Positions 1 through 7,541 are shown, counted from the first letter of the stretch. The stretch is 49,277 nt of DNA from Mycobacterium sp. (GCF_008709575.1 NZ_VYIK01000023.1:1-49277); one strand, 5' to 3'. The notes: generated by a model not told the origin, from the letters alone. Numbers and translations: made by a program.

Positions 1-164
1 CCATGCGTGAGGCACCAACCACCGCTTCGCGCTCACTTTTAGCTGAGGCACCTCGTTTCAGGGGCTCGCACGGCCCGGCACGCAGCAGAAGTGGTGGTTG
101 GCGGCCTCGGTGGCTCTCGCTCCGGCCGGGTCGAGCTCGGGCCCGCCCAGGCTTGCCGGCTGAA

Positions 165-193
165 TTGTCAGGACTGGCCGGTCTGCGTAGCGT
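165..193 (+). promoter_or_regulatory. Putative promoter of the small ORF at 200
   Basis: TTGTCA at 165-170 and TAGCGT at 188-193 are separated by 17 bp. This fits a mycobacterial SigA-type promoter (TTGACA-like, then TANNNT). The ATG at 200 lies six bases after the -10 hexamer, where transcription would start, so the message would be leaderless. This is inferred from spacing and consensus only. Confidence 0.4.
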
Positions 194-199
194 GGTGAC

Positions 200-343
200 A
201 TGGCCGATGTGGGCTTGCAACAGCATGTGGACGAGGTCCGTGTTCTGCTGACCCGGGCTCGAGAGTTGTTCGGCGTCAATCCTGTCGAGCCGCCCACCGA
301 TATCGCGCCCGATCCCGCCCGGGTGGCGCCCTGGCTTGATTAG
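200..343 (+). CDS. Small hypothetical protein, 47 aa, possibly leaderless
   Basis: An ATG-initiated frame of 47 codons begins MADVGLQQHVDEV and ends VAPWLD. The first half looks helical and charged (LLTRARELFG); the second half is rich in Pro and Asp. There is no signal peptide or membrane segment. No good ribosome-binding site precedes the ATG, but a plausible promoter sits so close that a leaderless transcript is possible. The stop overlaps the stop of the convergent Rv0028-like gene by 4 bp (340-343). H37Rv has Rv0029 in this place, in the other orientation. I do not recognise a family. It may be a real small gene or the 5' remnant of a longer one. Confidence 0.4.
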   Translation: MADVGLQQHVDEVRVLLTRARELFGVNPVEPPTDIAPDPARVAPWLD

Positions 344-681
344 CCGCCCTGTCCGGGAACGTGCCTTCGGTTGCTGCGGCTCCGCGGGCGCAGGTCGTGT
401 GCCATCAATTTCTCGATCGCCGCGCCGAGATCCTCGCTGGTGGGGACCTCCGCGGACGGGGTGTAGCCGGCTGCGACGATCTCGCCGCGGATCGCCATCA
501 GCGCCTTGAGGTGGGACACGCCGGCAGTCAGCACGATGGCCTGCGCCAGAGTTGCGGCGTCGGTGGCCATCGCCGCCTCGCTCAGCGCGACGCTGTGCAT
601 CGATCCACCGCGACAGGAGCGAAAAAGGACGTGTCCGCTCGGGTGAACGGTGTCGTAAGCGGGATCGGCCTCCGGTGTCAT
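340..681 (-). CDS. Rv0028-like small conserved mycobacterial protein, 113 aa
   Basis: This is the last gene of the minus-strand accessory cluster and starts 9 bp after the stop of the EspC-like gene. The position matches Rv0028 of M. tuberculosis (about 101 aa). The 113-residue product has a helical, Ala-rich middle (DAATLAQAIVLTAGVSHLKALMAIRGEIVAAG), here interrupted only for description, and an Arg-rich tail. No signal peptide or transmembrane segment is visible. The ATG at 681 has no strong ribosome-binding site, so translation is probably coupled to the upstream gene. An internal Met near codon 28 would give a shorter protein. Its function is unknown; the link to the NlpC/P60 and EspC-like neighbours comes from context only. 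Confidence 0.6.
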   Translation of the reverse strand: MTPEADPAYDTVHPSGHVLFRSCRGGSMHSVALSEAAMATDAATLAQAIVLTAGVSHLKALMAIRGEIVAAGYTPSAEVPTSEDLGAAIEKLMAHDLRPRSRSNRRHVPGQGG

Positions 682-690
682 TGACGGTCG

Positions 691-993
691 TCAAAGGCGC
701 TTGAACTCGTCGGCCGACACATCCTCGTGCTGCTCCCACAAGCTGGCCGACGTCGTCAGGTTGTGCGCGATCTCCGCATGGCTGTCGGCGAGCTGTTCGT
801 AGCATTGACGGCGTTGCTCGAGCAGTTCGAGTCCGGCCGCCCGCAATTCGCCGAACACCGGCCCCAGCGAATCCAGGCTCTGCGCGATCGCCGCGTGTGT
901 CGAGGGGATGGCCCGCAGATAGTCGGCGGTCTCTTCGTGGTGCGCGGCGGCTGCCCGCAAGTTCGCCGGCACCACCTGGATGCGATCTGCCAT
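691..993 (-). CDS. EspC/DUF2580-like small helical protein (Rv0027 type), 100 aa
   Basis: The 100-residue product is almost entirely helical (start MADRIQVVPANLRAAAAHHEE, described here by its first and later segments) with a central turn near SLGPVFGELRAAG. This is the two-helix shape of the ESX-1 secretion-associated EspC/DUF2580 family. Length and position match Rv0027 of M. tuberculosis. The ATG at 993 is chosen because AGAAGGAG lies at a normal distance upstream; longer in-frame extensions run into the neighbouring gene. One Cys (residue 64) is present and there is no signal peptide. The gene follows the Rv0026-type gene by 46 bp and precedes the Rv0028-type gene. Secretion by a type VII system is inferred from family resemblance and was not shown. 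Confidence 0.7.
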   Translation of the reverse strand: MADRIQVVPANLRAAAAHHEETADYLRAIPSTHAAIAQSLDSLGPVFGELRAAGLELLEQRRQCYEQLADSHAEIAHNLTTSASLWEQHEDVSADEFKRL

Positions 994-1039
994 CCACGGT
1001 CTCCTTCTGACGAGCCGGCGAGCGCCACCGGCCATACCT

Positions 1040-2386
1040 CTATTGTGCTGCGACGGCGAAGGCCGCCGGTCTGGTGGGTGCCGGTGGGCCGGTCCTGGCC
1101 GGTGCGCTGACGCCGGCCGGCGCAGGAGGATGTTGCCAACCCAGAAAGGTCGGCCCGGCCACCACCGAGATGGGCTGTATCTGACCGTCGACGAGTGCTT
1201 CGCCGTTTCCCAGCGCCAGCGCATGGCGGGTGGTGAACATCCCGATATCTGCGGGCTGCACCTGCGCCGCGTCGATCGGGTCGGCGACCGCTGTTCCCGG
1301 TGCCGGGATGCTGATCCCCTGCTGGCGGAACGCATCGGCGATCGGTGTTCCGTCGACGGCGGCCTTGATCACCGCGGCCAGTTCCGGACTGGCGGCAGTG
1401 ACCGTCTCGCCGTTGGGCAGGGTGAACGTCGTCGGACCGGTCGCCGGTTCGGATCCCGGCACCGGGTCCTGGTCGTCGACCCCGGTGTCGTCGGTGGGCG
1501 CCGCCGACGGTTGATCCTGCGGGTGCTCGGACCGCAAGTCCGGGTCGTCCGGCGCCGTCGGCGGCTGTGTCATTCCGTTGGCCGCCGGAAGGCCCGGAAA
1601 CGTCAACCCGCCCGGGCTGCCCCAGTTGGGTGTCGATCCCGGTGCCCCGCCTCCCCCGAGGGTGGGCAGCACAGGCATCGGCGAGGTCGGCGCCGGCGCA
1701 GGCTGCGCCGGCGGGCCGTCGGCCACCTCGCCCGGGTCGTCGACCGACTCTGCCTCGCGACCAGGGTCCATCAAGGTCTGCGGGGGCACCGCCGGAATCC
1801 GATCGGCCCCGGCCGGCGAGGGCTCGACCGGCGCCGCCTCGTTCGCCGAAGCGTACAGCGCGGCCAAGGCCGCCATCAGCGCCGCCTTCGAGGTGTCGTC
1901 GAGGTCGGCGCCGGCGACCACGGCGCGTATTTCGCCGAGCTTGCCGATCAGGTAGCGGTGGAAATCGCGGGCCCCGGCGGGGGTGTCCAGATCGGTTCGC
2001 GCCCGTATCGCCGTCTCGACGTCGTGTTGCAGCTGGTCGAGCGCGTCTGCGCCGCCGACGGTTCTTTGGTGAGCGTTCAGGATCGCGGCAATAACCTGCA
2101 GGTCAATGTGGGCAGTTAACGAAGCTTGATGCGCCAGGGAAACCTCCGCGCTGCGGATCGAGTCCGCCGCACTGCCCGCCGGACGGTCGGGCGCGGGTTG
2201 GAAGACATCGGGATGGTAGCGCCGGATGGCGGCCAGCAGTGCGTCGCGCCGTTGGGGGCTCGCCGCAAACAACGTGACGGCGGCACCGAGGTCGTCGTCG
2301 GTGAGCCCGATGCGCCACGCGCTCGGATCACCGGTGCGGGCCGTGACACACTTGATCGCGGCGAGCACGTCGTCAATGGTCGTCAT
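1040..2386 (-). CDS. DUF4226-type protein with Pro-rich linker (Rv0026 homolog), 448 aa
   Basis: The length (448 aa) and position match Rv0026 of M. tuberculosis. The N-terminal ~165 residues are helical and contain a DTPAGARDFH motif followed by a Leu-rich helix. The same pattern, DTPMGARAFH, occurs in the neighbouring 122-aa protein, so the two share a domain (DUF4226 type). Residues ~170-310 form a Pro/Gly/Asp-rich linker. A C-terminal domain of ~110 residues follows (FTLPNGETVTAASPELAAVI), with a predicted small alpha/beta character, and then a Pro/Ala-rich tail. There is no signal peptide. The shape, helical N-terminus plus linker plus C-terminal module, resembles ESX-associated substrates, but no enzymatic motif is recognised. 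The ATG at 2386 has only a weak ribosome-binding site. Confidence 0.7.
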   Translation of the reverse strand: MTTIDDVLAAIKCVTARTGDPSAWRIGLTDDDLGAAVTLFAASPQRRDALLAAIRRYHPDVFQPAPDRPAGSAADSIRSAEVSLAHQASLTAHIDLQVIAAILNAHQRTVGGADALDQLQHDVETAIRARTDLDTPAGARDFHRYLIGKLGEIRAVVAGADLDDTSKAALMAALAALYASANEAAPVEPSPAGADRIPAVPPQTLMDPGREAESVDDPGEVADGPPAQPAPAPTSPMPVLPTLGGGGAPGSTPNWGSPGGLTFPGLPAANGMTQPPTAPDDPDLRSEHPQDQPSAAPTDDTGVDDQDPVPGSEPATGPTTFTLPNGETVTAASPELAAVIKAAVDGTPIADAFRQQGISIPAPGTAVADPIDAAQVQPADIGMFTTRHALALGNGEALVDGQIQPISVVAGPTFLGWQHPPAPAGVSAPARTGPPAPTRPAAFAVAAQ

Positions 2387-2494
2387 CGCCGAGACACGCG
2401 ACCGGGCGCCAACATGCCGGCGACAGTAGTCATGCGGGATGACGCCGACAATTCACGTCGACCGGCACCCCCGTAATGTCCTTGCCGCCGGTTT

Positions 2495-2863
2495 TCAGCG
2501 CGACCCCGCATCGGGGCTGTATCGCCCGCGCAGCGACTCAAGCGCGGCCTTGTTGGCATGGTCGAGTTCGCGGGCGGCAGTGACGATGCTGATGATTTCT
2601 CGCTGTTTGGCGAGAAGAAACTTGTGGAATGCCCGCGCCCCCATGGGGGTATCGACGGCCAGAGCGGCCTGATTCTGCACAGCGGCTTCGATTTCCGCGC
2701 TAATCGCGTCCAGGCGATTGACTCCCTCGACGGTGGCCGCGTAAGCGTGCCGCAGCGCCGCGACCACCGCGTGGTCGGCGTCAGTCAGCTCGCCGTGCCG
2801 GTGCAGCAAAGCCGCCTGCCTGGCCCGGACAGCGGCCACCGAGGAGCTGGCCTGTTCTGCCAT
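2495..2863 (-). CDS. Short DUF4226-type helical protein (Rv0025 homolog), 122 aa
   Basis: This all-helical protein corresponds to Rv0025 (about 120 aa). The motif DTPMGARAFHKFLLAKQREI near residue 75-94 is the same module as in the following Rv0026-type gene, so the pair probably arose by duplication. There is no cysteine, signal peptide or membrane segment. It sits 47 bp after the NlpC/P60 gene and 108 bp before the Rv0026-type gene, all on the minus strand, which suggests one transcription unit. The ATG at 2863 has weak ribosome-binding similarity. Its function is unknown; a secreted or chaperone-like partner role is a guess from context. Confidence 0.7.
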   Translation of the reverse strand: MAEQASSSVAAVRARQAALLHRHGELTDADHAVVAALRHAYAATVEGVNRLDAISAEIEAAVQNQAALAVDTPMGARAFHKFLLAKQREIISIVTAARELDHANKAALESLRGRYSPDAGSR

Positions 2864-2910
2864 GGCATCAAGGTACTCAGCCGCCCCGCGGTCAACAACT
2901 CAACCGGCTG

Positions 2911-3738
2911 TCACAGCGGTCGCCGGATCTGCACATTGGTGCCCAGCGGACTGATTTGGACCGCGGCCCCGGCGTGCGGCGCTTCGACCACCAGATTGTT
3001 GCCGATCGCCATCTGCACGTGACCGGCGTGCGGGAAAACAAGATCGCCCGGGCGAACCTGTGAACGCGGTACCGCGATGCCGTCGTGAATCTGCTCGTAG
3101 GTGGTGCGGTCGAGGTGGAGTCCGGCCTGAGCGTACGACCATTGCGTCAACCCTGAGCAATCGAATCGGTCGGGGCCTGACGCGCCCCAGACATACGGCC
3201 GGCCCAACCGCGACAACGCCGCTCGGACCGCGATACCGGCCCGACTGTCGGGGGGCGGCAACCGCAACCCGGCTACGCTTCCGCCGCGCCGTCGCCGGGT
3301 CGGGTACCGCAGGCCCCGCAAAGCCGCCGCGTGTCGCCGGGCCTGCCGCCGGGCCGTAAGCACATGGGCGTGCTGCGCCCGCAATCGCGCTGCGCGGCGG
3401 CGAAGCGCCTCGCGGTACGCCATCGGGGTATCCGGGACTGCGGTGTCAGCGCGGGCTTCGTCGAGGACGCCTGTGGTCAGCCTGCGGGCCTGCGCATGGT
3501 CGTGCCGAGCCTGGTCGGTCACCGCCTCAACAGCGGCATCGACTGCCGTGCTCGATTGCCGGATGCGTCGGTTACGCTCGACCGCGAGTCGGTAGAGTTC
3601 ATGTCCCCCGCCGGTGTTCGGCTCGGTAGCTTGTTCTGGTGCTTCGGCGCAATAAGCCCCGTTCATCGGGGCGGGGGTGGCAGCGCCGGCGAACAGGTCA
3701 CACGCCCGGCTCAGTACTTCCAGTTCGCTGCTGCTCAT
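2911..3738 (-). CDS. NlpC/P60-family peptidoglycan endopeptidase (Rv0024 homolog), 275 aa
   Basis: The C-terminal ~110 residues form an NlpC/P60 domain: RPYVWGASGPDRFDCSG with the nucleophile Cys194, then HAGHVQMAIG with His240, and EAPH (Glu252/His255) supplying the rest of the active site. Such enzymes cut D-Glu-meso-DAP bonds in peptidoglycan stem peptides. The N-terminal ~150 residues are helical and Arg/Ala-rich and could be an autoinhibitory or protein-interaction region. There is no classical signal peptide, so export would need another route such as type VII secretion. The ATG at 3738 is chosen for its GGGAGGG ribosome-binding site and because it overlaps the stop of the upstream regulator gene as ATGA, indicating translational coupling. 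The length fits Rv0024 (281 aa). Confidence 0.82.
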   Translation of the reverse strand: MSSSELEVLSRACDLFAGAATPAPMNGAYCAEAPEQATEPNTGGGHELYRLAVERNRRIRQSSTAVDAAVEAVTDQARHDHAQARRLTTGVLDEARADTAVPDTPMAYREALRRRAARLRAQHAHVLTARRQARRHAAALRGLRYPTRRRRGGSVAGLRLPPPDSRAGIAVRAALSRLGRPYVWGASGPDRFDCSGLTQWSYAQAGLHLDRTTYEQIHDGIAVPRSQVRPGDLVFPHAGHVQMAIGNNLVVEAPHAGAAVQISPLGTNVQIRRPL

Positions 3739-4511
3739 CGGCGTGCCCTCCCACCGTCGTCCGCTGCCCCATGACCGATCGTGTCGGCGAAGGCCCGCAC
3801 CCGCGGCAACGCTACCGGCGGGACGACACCGCGATTTCGGATGTCCCACAACTCCTCGGCGCTGACGCCCACGAGCGCGGCGATCACCGCCTCAGGCAGC
3901 GACGACTGCGCACACGCGCGGTCGAATCGCGCGCTTAGGCTCGTCGGCAAACGTTCGAGCAAGGTGCTGCGGGTTGCCTCGAGGGCGTGCAGATGGGCCA
4001 GGAGGCGGTCCGCGGAGTCCGAGCCGGCGGTGACGGCGACGCGCCAGGAGTTGGCGGCCAGCATCTCGGCCTTCACACACTGTCCGATCACAGAGAGAAT
4101 ATATGTCTCATAGTCGTTTGATGTCTTCACTGGTAACCGGGCAATCACCGAGTTGAGCGCCTCAAGCTGGGCTTCTGCGTATCCCTCGAGCACGTCGGTG
4201 TCGCTGTGCCGATCGACGACGACCGCCCCGGCGGGTCGTGCGGGCATCGCCTCGGCCGGCTTGGCCGCGAGCACGCGGGCCAGCTCGGCTTCCGCGTCGC
4301 CGGCGACGACCAACCGCGAATAGGTTCCCGGCGGCAAACCGAGACCGTTCTCGACCTTTTGAACTGTACTTTTATGCGGCCTGCGGGCACCGCGTTCGAG
4401 GTAGCTCAGGCCCATGACACTGACGCCGGTGACTGCTGCCAGGTCGGCCAACGACCAGTCGCGTGATTCGCGCAGGGCCCGAATCGCCGCCCCGGCCGAC
4501 TCCCGACTCAC
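3735..4511 (-). CDS. XRE-type HTH transcriptional regulator (Rv0023 homolog), 258 aa
   Basis: Residues ~8-55 form a Cro/XRE helix-turn-helix (SLADLAAVTGVSVMGLSYLERG) followed by the usual stabilising helix. The remaining ~200 residues are helical and have no recognised ligand-binding motif. The product corresponds to Rv0023 (256 aa). The gene ends in an ATGA overlap with the NlpC/P60 gene, so regulator and hydrolase are co-expressed. It is divergent from whiB5, with 140 bp between the two starts. Autoregulation and control of whiB5 from this shared region are plausible inferences. Confidence 0.8.
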   Translation of the reverse strand: MSRESAGAAIRALRESRDWSLADLAAVTGVSVMGLSYLERGARRPHKSTVQKVENGLGLPPGTYSRLVVAGDAEAELARVLAAKPAEAMPARPAGAVVVDRHSDTDVLEGYAEAQLEALNSVIARLPVKTSNDYETYILSVIGQCVKAEMLAANSWRVAVTAGSDSADRLLAHLHALEATRSTLLERLPTSLSARFDRACAQSSLPEAVIAALVGVSAEELWDIRNRGVVPPVALPRVRAFADTIGHGAADDGGRARR

Positions 4512-4563
4512 CGCAGCCCTCCGGCCATATCCGGATAGTACACAGACCAGTCACCGCAACCGG

Positions 4564-4619
4564 GTATATACGATTTAATCTCTGTCGGCTTGCAAGGATT
4601 CCCGATAAGTGTATACGCT
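4564..4619 (+). promoter_or_regulatory. Divergent control region, putative whiB5 promoter
   Basis: TTGCAA at 4590-4595 and TACGCT at 4614-4619 are 18 bp apart and could form the whiB5 promoter. Two palindromes flank it: GTATATAC at 4564-4571 and GTATAC at 4611-4616, the second touching the -10 element. These AT-rich symmetric sites in a GC-rich genome are candidate operators for the adjacent XRE regulator or for WhiB5. The assignment rests on pattern only. Confidence 0.35.
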
Positions 4620-4651
4620 TTCTTCTACGTTTTCGACGAGGAGGCCGCGAG

Positions 4652-5068
4652 ATGGGGTACCCCTGTTCAATCAACCCGGAACTGTGGTTTGGCTACGCCG
4701 ACGACTACGACGGCGACGGTGCCGCCAAGGCGCGCGCCTACGAGGCATCGGCGACCGAGGCACGGCTGCTGTGCCTGCGCCAATGCCCGTTGGCTCAGCA
4801 GCGCCGCTGCGCCGGATACGCCGTCGAGCACGGGGAAGAGTACGGCGTCTGGGCCGGGGTCAAACTTCCCGGCGGTCAGTATCGCAAACGCCAGCAGCTC
4901 GCTCAGGCGCACGAAATCCTGCGCCGGATCGCCACCGGCGAGATCAACTCCCGGCAGCTGGCCGACAATGCCGCGTTGCTCGAGCGGAGCGAGCACCACG
5001 CTGTCCCGGTTGCCGCGGCGGTGTTCCATCTGGCCGCCGGCCGGATCGACCCCCGCTCAGCCGCCTGA
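4652..5068 (+). CDS. whiB5: WhiB-family iron-sulfur transcriptional regulator WhiB5, 138 aa
   Basis: Four cysteines (C5, C41, C45, C53) are placed to bind a 4Fe-4S cluster. The GVWAG turn (residues 65-69) and a basic C-terminal segment (YRKRQQL) are typical of WhiB proteins, which bind SigA and DNA. The central pair is spaced CxxxC instead of the CxxC common in the family; I recall the same variation for M. tuberculosis WhiB5. The length matches WhiB5 (139 aa), as does the position next to an Rv0023-type gene. The ATG at 4652 follows ACGAGGAGG. Known roles of WhiB5 include immune-modulation and control of secretion genes in M. tuberculosis. Whether it controls the adjacent hydrolase cluster is inference. 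Confidence 0.85.
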   Translation: MGYPCSINPELWFGYADDYDGDGAAKARAYEASATEARLLCLRQCPLAQQRRCAGYAVEHGEEYGVWAGVKLPGGQYRKRQQLAQAHEILRRIATGEINSRQLADNAALLERSEHHAVPVAAAVFHLAAGRIDPRSAA

Positions 5069-5443
5069 CGCGAATGGCGCGGTCGTTTCGGGATCGGTCC
5101 CGGTGCTGCCGCGGGACCCGTTCCGCCGACGGTGTCACCGTGGACCGTCTGCCGAGGATGTGAGCGGTCGTCTCGCTGTGCGTTCATATCTCCCGGAAGA
5201 CCGACGCCACAATCCACCTGGGGATTACAAACCTCGCCCGGGGCCCGGCTCGAAATCGGGCAACGTCGGCCTCGGTGGTCTACCGCCGCTGAAAAATACA
5301 CCGGACCCCAACTAGATCACGAGGGCGTCAAGCACGTATCCAGATTGCGCCGGGCGCCGCCGATATCGATCGCAACAAGGCGCGCGTCGTGTGACGCCTT
5401 GACCCCGCGATGGCGCCCGAAATGGCGACCGGGCGTGTTGACT

Positions 5444-5490
5444 GTGCATCCAGGGCGACGACACGCCGGCGTGATGTGCCTTGGATGCAC
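5444..5490. repeat. Nested inverted repeat / cruciform-type hairpin
   Basis: GTGCATCCAGGG at 5444-5455 pairs with CCTTGGATGCAC at 5479-5490, giving 12 bp with a single G-T wobble. The enclosed loop contains the perfect 12-bp palindrome CACGCCGGCGTG at 5462-5473. There is no T-tract on either side, so a standard intrinsic terminator is unlikely. It lies between whiB5 (+) and tRNA-Leu (-), which are convergent, and could serve as a bidirectional terminator or structured RNA. Confidence 0.75.
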
Positions 5491-5498
5491 GCTCTAAT

Positions 5499-5531
5499 CC
5501 GCAGGCGCACATGCGATGCCGCAGGCGCACA
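5499..5531. repeat. 13-bp direct repeat, two copies
   Basis: CCGCAGGCGCACA occurs at 5499-5511 and 5519-5531, 20 bp start to start, immediately after the nested hairpin and about 30 bp from the 3' end of tRNA-Leu. The 20-bp period is about two helical turns. Role unknown. Confidence 0.7.
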
Positions 5532-5561
5532 GTCGACGGTAGCGCCGTTTTCCGAACCGCG

Positions 5562-5644
5562 TGGGCGAAGGGGGACTTGAACCCCCACGTCCCGAAGGAC
5601 ACTGGCACCTGAAGCCAGCGCGTCTGCCATTCCGCCACTCGCCC
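5562..5644 (-). tRNA. leuT: tRNA-Leu(CAG)
   Basis: The minus strand folds as a class II tRNA of 83 nt. The acceptor stem is GGGCGAG/UUCGCCC with discriminator A. The D-loop contains GG, and the anticodon stem CUGGC/GCCAG encloses UUCAGGU with anticodon CAG. A variable arm (GUGUCCUUCGGGACGU) and T-arm GGGGGUUCAAGUCCCCC follow. CCA is not encoded. The position matches leuT in M. tuberculosis. Confidence 0.95.
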
Positions 5645-5897
5645 GAGGACAACCGCTGAAGCCTATCAGTGTAGTAGTCGGTTCCCCAGCCCTGCCGGTC
5701 CCCGGCGGCGACTGGCGCCATCGCGCGTCGGGCTCGCTTGCGGCGTCCGGGCTGCGTTTCTTCGGAGTTCGTCCCCGGTGGCTGAGCTGGCCCGATACCA
5801 TGCGGGGGAGAAGAGAGGCGCTGCAACGCGCGGGATGCACACGAGAAGGTCCTCACCCGTGGCAGTGGCCCGCACAACCAGAGGGCAGGCGTTGGAC

Positions 5898-7541
5898 ATG
5901 GGCAGCCAGAAGGGGCTCGTTCGACGCGTCGAACGCAAACTTGAGTCCTCTGTCGAGGATGTGTTCGCCAGGATTTTCGGTGGCTCGATCGTGCCCGAGG
6001 AAGTGCACGCCATGGTGCGCCGGGAGGCGACCGACGGCATTCGCCTGCTACCGGGAAATCACATTTTGGCTCCGAACGCCTACGTCATTACCCTCGGTGT
6101 ACACGACTACGAGAAACTGGGTACCGACCCCAATCTCAGGTCGGACGCTTTTGCTCAGCAGGTAGCCCGATACCTCAGCGAACAGGGGTGGCAAACGTAT
6201 GGTGATGTGGTCGTCCGGTTCGAGCGGTCGCCGAGCCTGCATACCGGCCAGTTCCGTGTCCGCGGCACTGTCGACCCCGATGTGGCGCCCGATGTCGCGC
6301 CCCACCCGCCAGTCGGCGATTCCGCTCCCCCACAATCAGACCATGCGTTGACCGCAGAACCAGGAGTACCACCAATGACGGAGAATTCGAGCTATCCCGG
6401 CAGTCAGGGACAGGGACAGCCGGCCGACGATTATTACGATGATCGCTACGGGCCCGCAGAAGACGACATGCGTGGTGGTGAACCGGACCCGCGGTCGTCC
6501 TACCCGCCGCCGGAGCCGGGCGGCTACCCCGACCAGCGCGGCTACCCACCCAGGCAACCAGGCCCCGGCGGCTACCCCGACCAGCGCGGCTACCCGCCCA
6601 GGCAACCCGGCCCCGGCGGCTACCCCGACCAGCGCGGCTACCCGCCCAGGCAACCCGGCCCGGGCGGCTACCCCGACCGTCGCGGCTACCCGGAGCAAGG
6701 CGGTGGTTATCCGCCCTACGAACAGCGCCCCCCCGTCGGCTACGGCTATGACCGGGGCTATGACCGGGGCTATGACCAGGGTTACGGCCAGGGCCGTGGC
6801 CAGGATTACGAGCCCGGCTATGACGAGGGTTACGGCCAGACTTATGACCAGGGCTACGACCAGGGCCGTGACCAGGGTTACCAGCAGCGGGGCGGTGAAT
6901 ACGGACAACCCGCAGGCCAGGGTTACGCTGACTACGGCCGCGGACCCGGCGCTCCCGACGAGGGCGGCTACGACCAGCGTGGCTACCCGGGCGCTGGCTA
7001 CGAGCAGGGTTACCCCGGTGCCGGGTACGACCCGTACCGGGGCGGCGGCTACGACCAGGGTTATCCGGGCCGACCGGGATATCCACCGCAAGACTATGCC
7101 GGCTACGGCGGTTATGCCGACGTCCCTCCCGCCGGCGGGGTGTCGGCGCCTCCTGGGGGTGGATACGGCGACGCGTCCCCGGACTACGACTACGGTCAGC
7201 CGGCGGCCGGCGGCGCGTATGACGACTCCGGTCAAGGCGGCTACGCCCCCGCCAGGCCCACGGTTACTCTGCAACTCGACGACGGCAGCGGTCGGACTTA
7301 CCAACTGCGCGAAGGCACCAACATCGTGGGTCGCGGGCAAGATGCCCAATTCCGGCTACCGGACACCGGTGTATCGCGTCGCCACCTGGAAATCCGCTGG
7401 GACGGCCAGGTCGCGCTGCTCTCCGACCTCAACTCCACCAACGGCACCACCGTCAACAACGCGCCGGTTCAGGAGTGGCAGCTCGCCGACGGCGATGTAA
7501 TCCGACTAGGCCATTCCGAGATCATCGTCCACATGCACTGA
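5898..7541 (+). CDS. fhaA: FhaA, FHA-domain scaffold of peptidoglycan synthesis, 547 aa
   Basis: The N-terminal ~120 residues are the DUF3662/FhaA_N domain ([16 protein letters not shown]). A central ~330-residue region is extremely rich in Gly, Tyr, Pro, Gln and Asp and is built of [14 protein letters not shown] repeats. The C-terminal ~95 residues form an FHA domain with the phosphothreonine-binding signatures GRG, SRRH and NSTNGT. In M. tuberculosis FhaA binds the phosphorylated MurJ pseudokinase and is a PknB substrate. The ATG at 5898 is chosen because it gives the conserved N-terminus; in-frame codons upstream are not conserved. It heads the fhaA-pknB cluster, and the matching murJ gene lies in this window at 39515-43045. 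The length differs from H37Rv (527 aa) mainly through the repeat region. Confidence 0.95.
   Translation: MGSQKGLVRRVERKLESSVEDVFARIFGGSIVPEEVHAMVRREATDGIRLLPGNHILAPNAYVITLGVHDYEKLGTDPNLRSDAFAQQVARYLSEQGWQTYGDVVVRFERSPSLHTGQFRVRGTVDPDVAPDVAPHPPVGDSAPPQSDHALTAEPGVPPMTENSSYPGSQGQGQPADDYYDDRYGPAEDDMRGGEPDPRSSYPPPEPGGYPDQRGYPPRQPGPGGYPDQRGYPPRQPGPGGYPDQRGYPPRQPGPGGYPDRRGYPEQGGGYPPYEQRPPVGYGYDRGYDRGYDQGYGQGRGQDYEPGYDEGYGQTYDQGYDQGRDQGYQQRGGEYGQPAGQGYADYGRGPGAPDEGGYDQRGYPGAGYEQGYPGAGYDPYRGGGYDQGYPGRPGYPPQDYAGYGGYADVPPAGGVSAPPGGGYGDASPDYDYGQPAAGGAYDDSGQGGYAPARPTVTLQLDDGSGRTYQLREGTNIVGRGQDAQFRLPDTGVSRRHLEIRWDGQVALLSDLNSTNGTTVNNAPVQEWQLADGDVIRLGHSEIIVHMH
6519..6692 (+). repeat. 48-bp tandem repeat inside fhaA, three copies plus a partial
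   Basis: Three 48-bp units start at 6519, 6567 and 6615, and a partial fourth at 6663. Each encodes [16 protein letters not shown]. The units are almost identical at DNA level (copy 1 differs at a few third positions), so copy number may vary between strains. Shorter 12-bp repeats encoding [12 protein letters not shown] follow near 6747-6785. Confidence 0.9.

Larger units (their letters stand above)
5069..5561. other. Gene-free stretch between whiB5 and tRNA-Leu
   Basis: No convincing coding frame is present in these 493 bp. In H37Rv this interval holds Rv0021c, which is absent here. The stretch contains a small hairpin just after whiB5 (CGGGA/TCCCG, 5089-5102, tetraloop, no T-tract), a large nested hairpin (5444-5490) and a 13-bp direct repeat (5499-5531), listed separately. 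Confidence 0.7.

Noticed and set aside
3..251. 82-codon frame at the left edge
   Set aside because: It overlaps the better-supported small ORF in another frame and has an Arg/Pro-rich, non-protein-like composition.
5132..5497. 121-codon open frame after whiB5
   Set aside because: There is no homology to Rv0021c or any known protein, no ribosome-binding site, and it crosses the nested hairpin.
6519..6692. Possible CRISPR array
   Set aside because: The 48-bp units are directly contiguous without spacers and encode in-frame FhaA repeats; no cas genes are present.
6336..7349. Long open frames opposite the fhaA repeat region
   Set aside because: The repeat-rich sequence lacks stops in several frames. 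The products are Val/Ala or Arg/Gly repeats, while the fhaA frame is clearly conserved.
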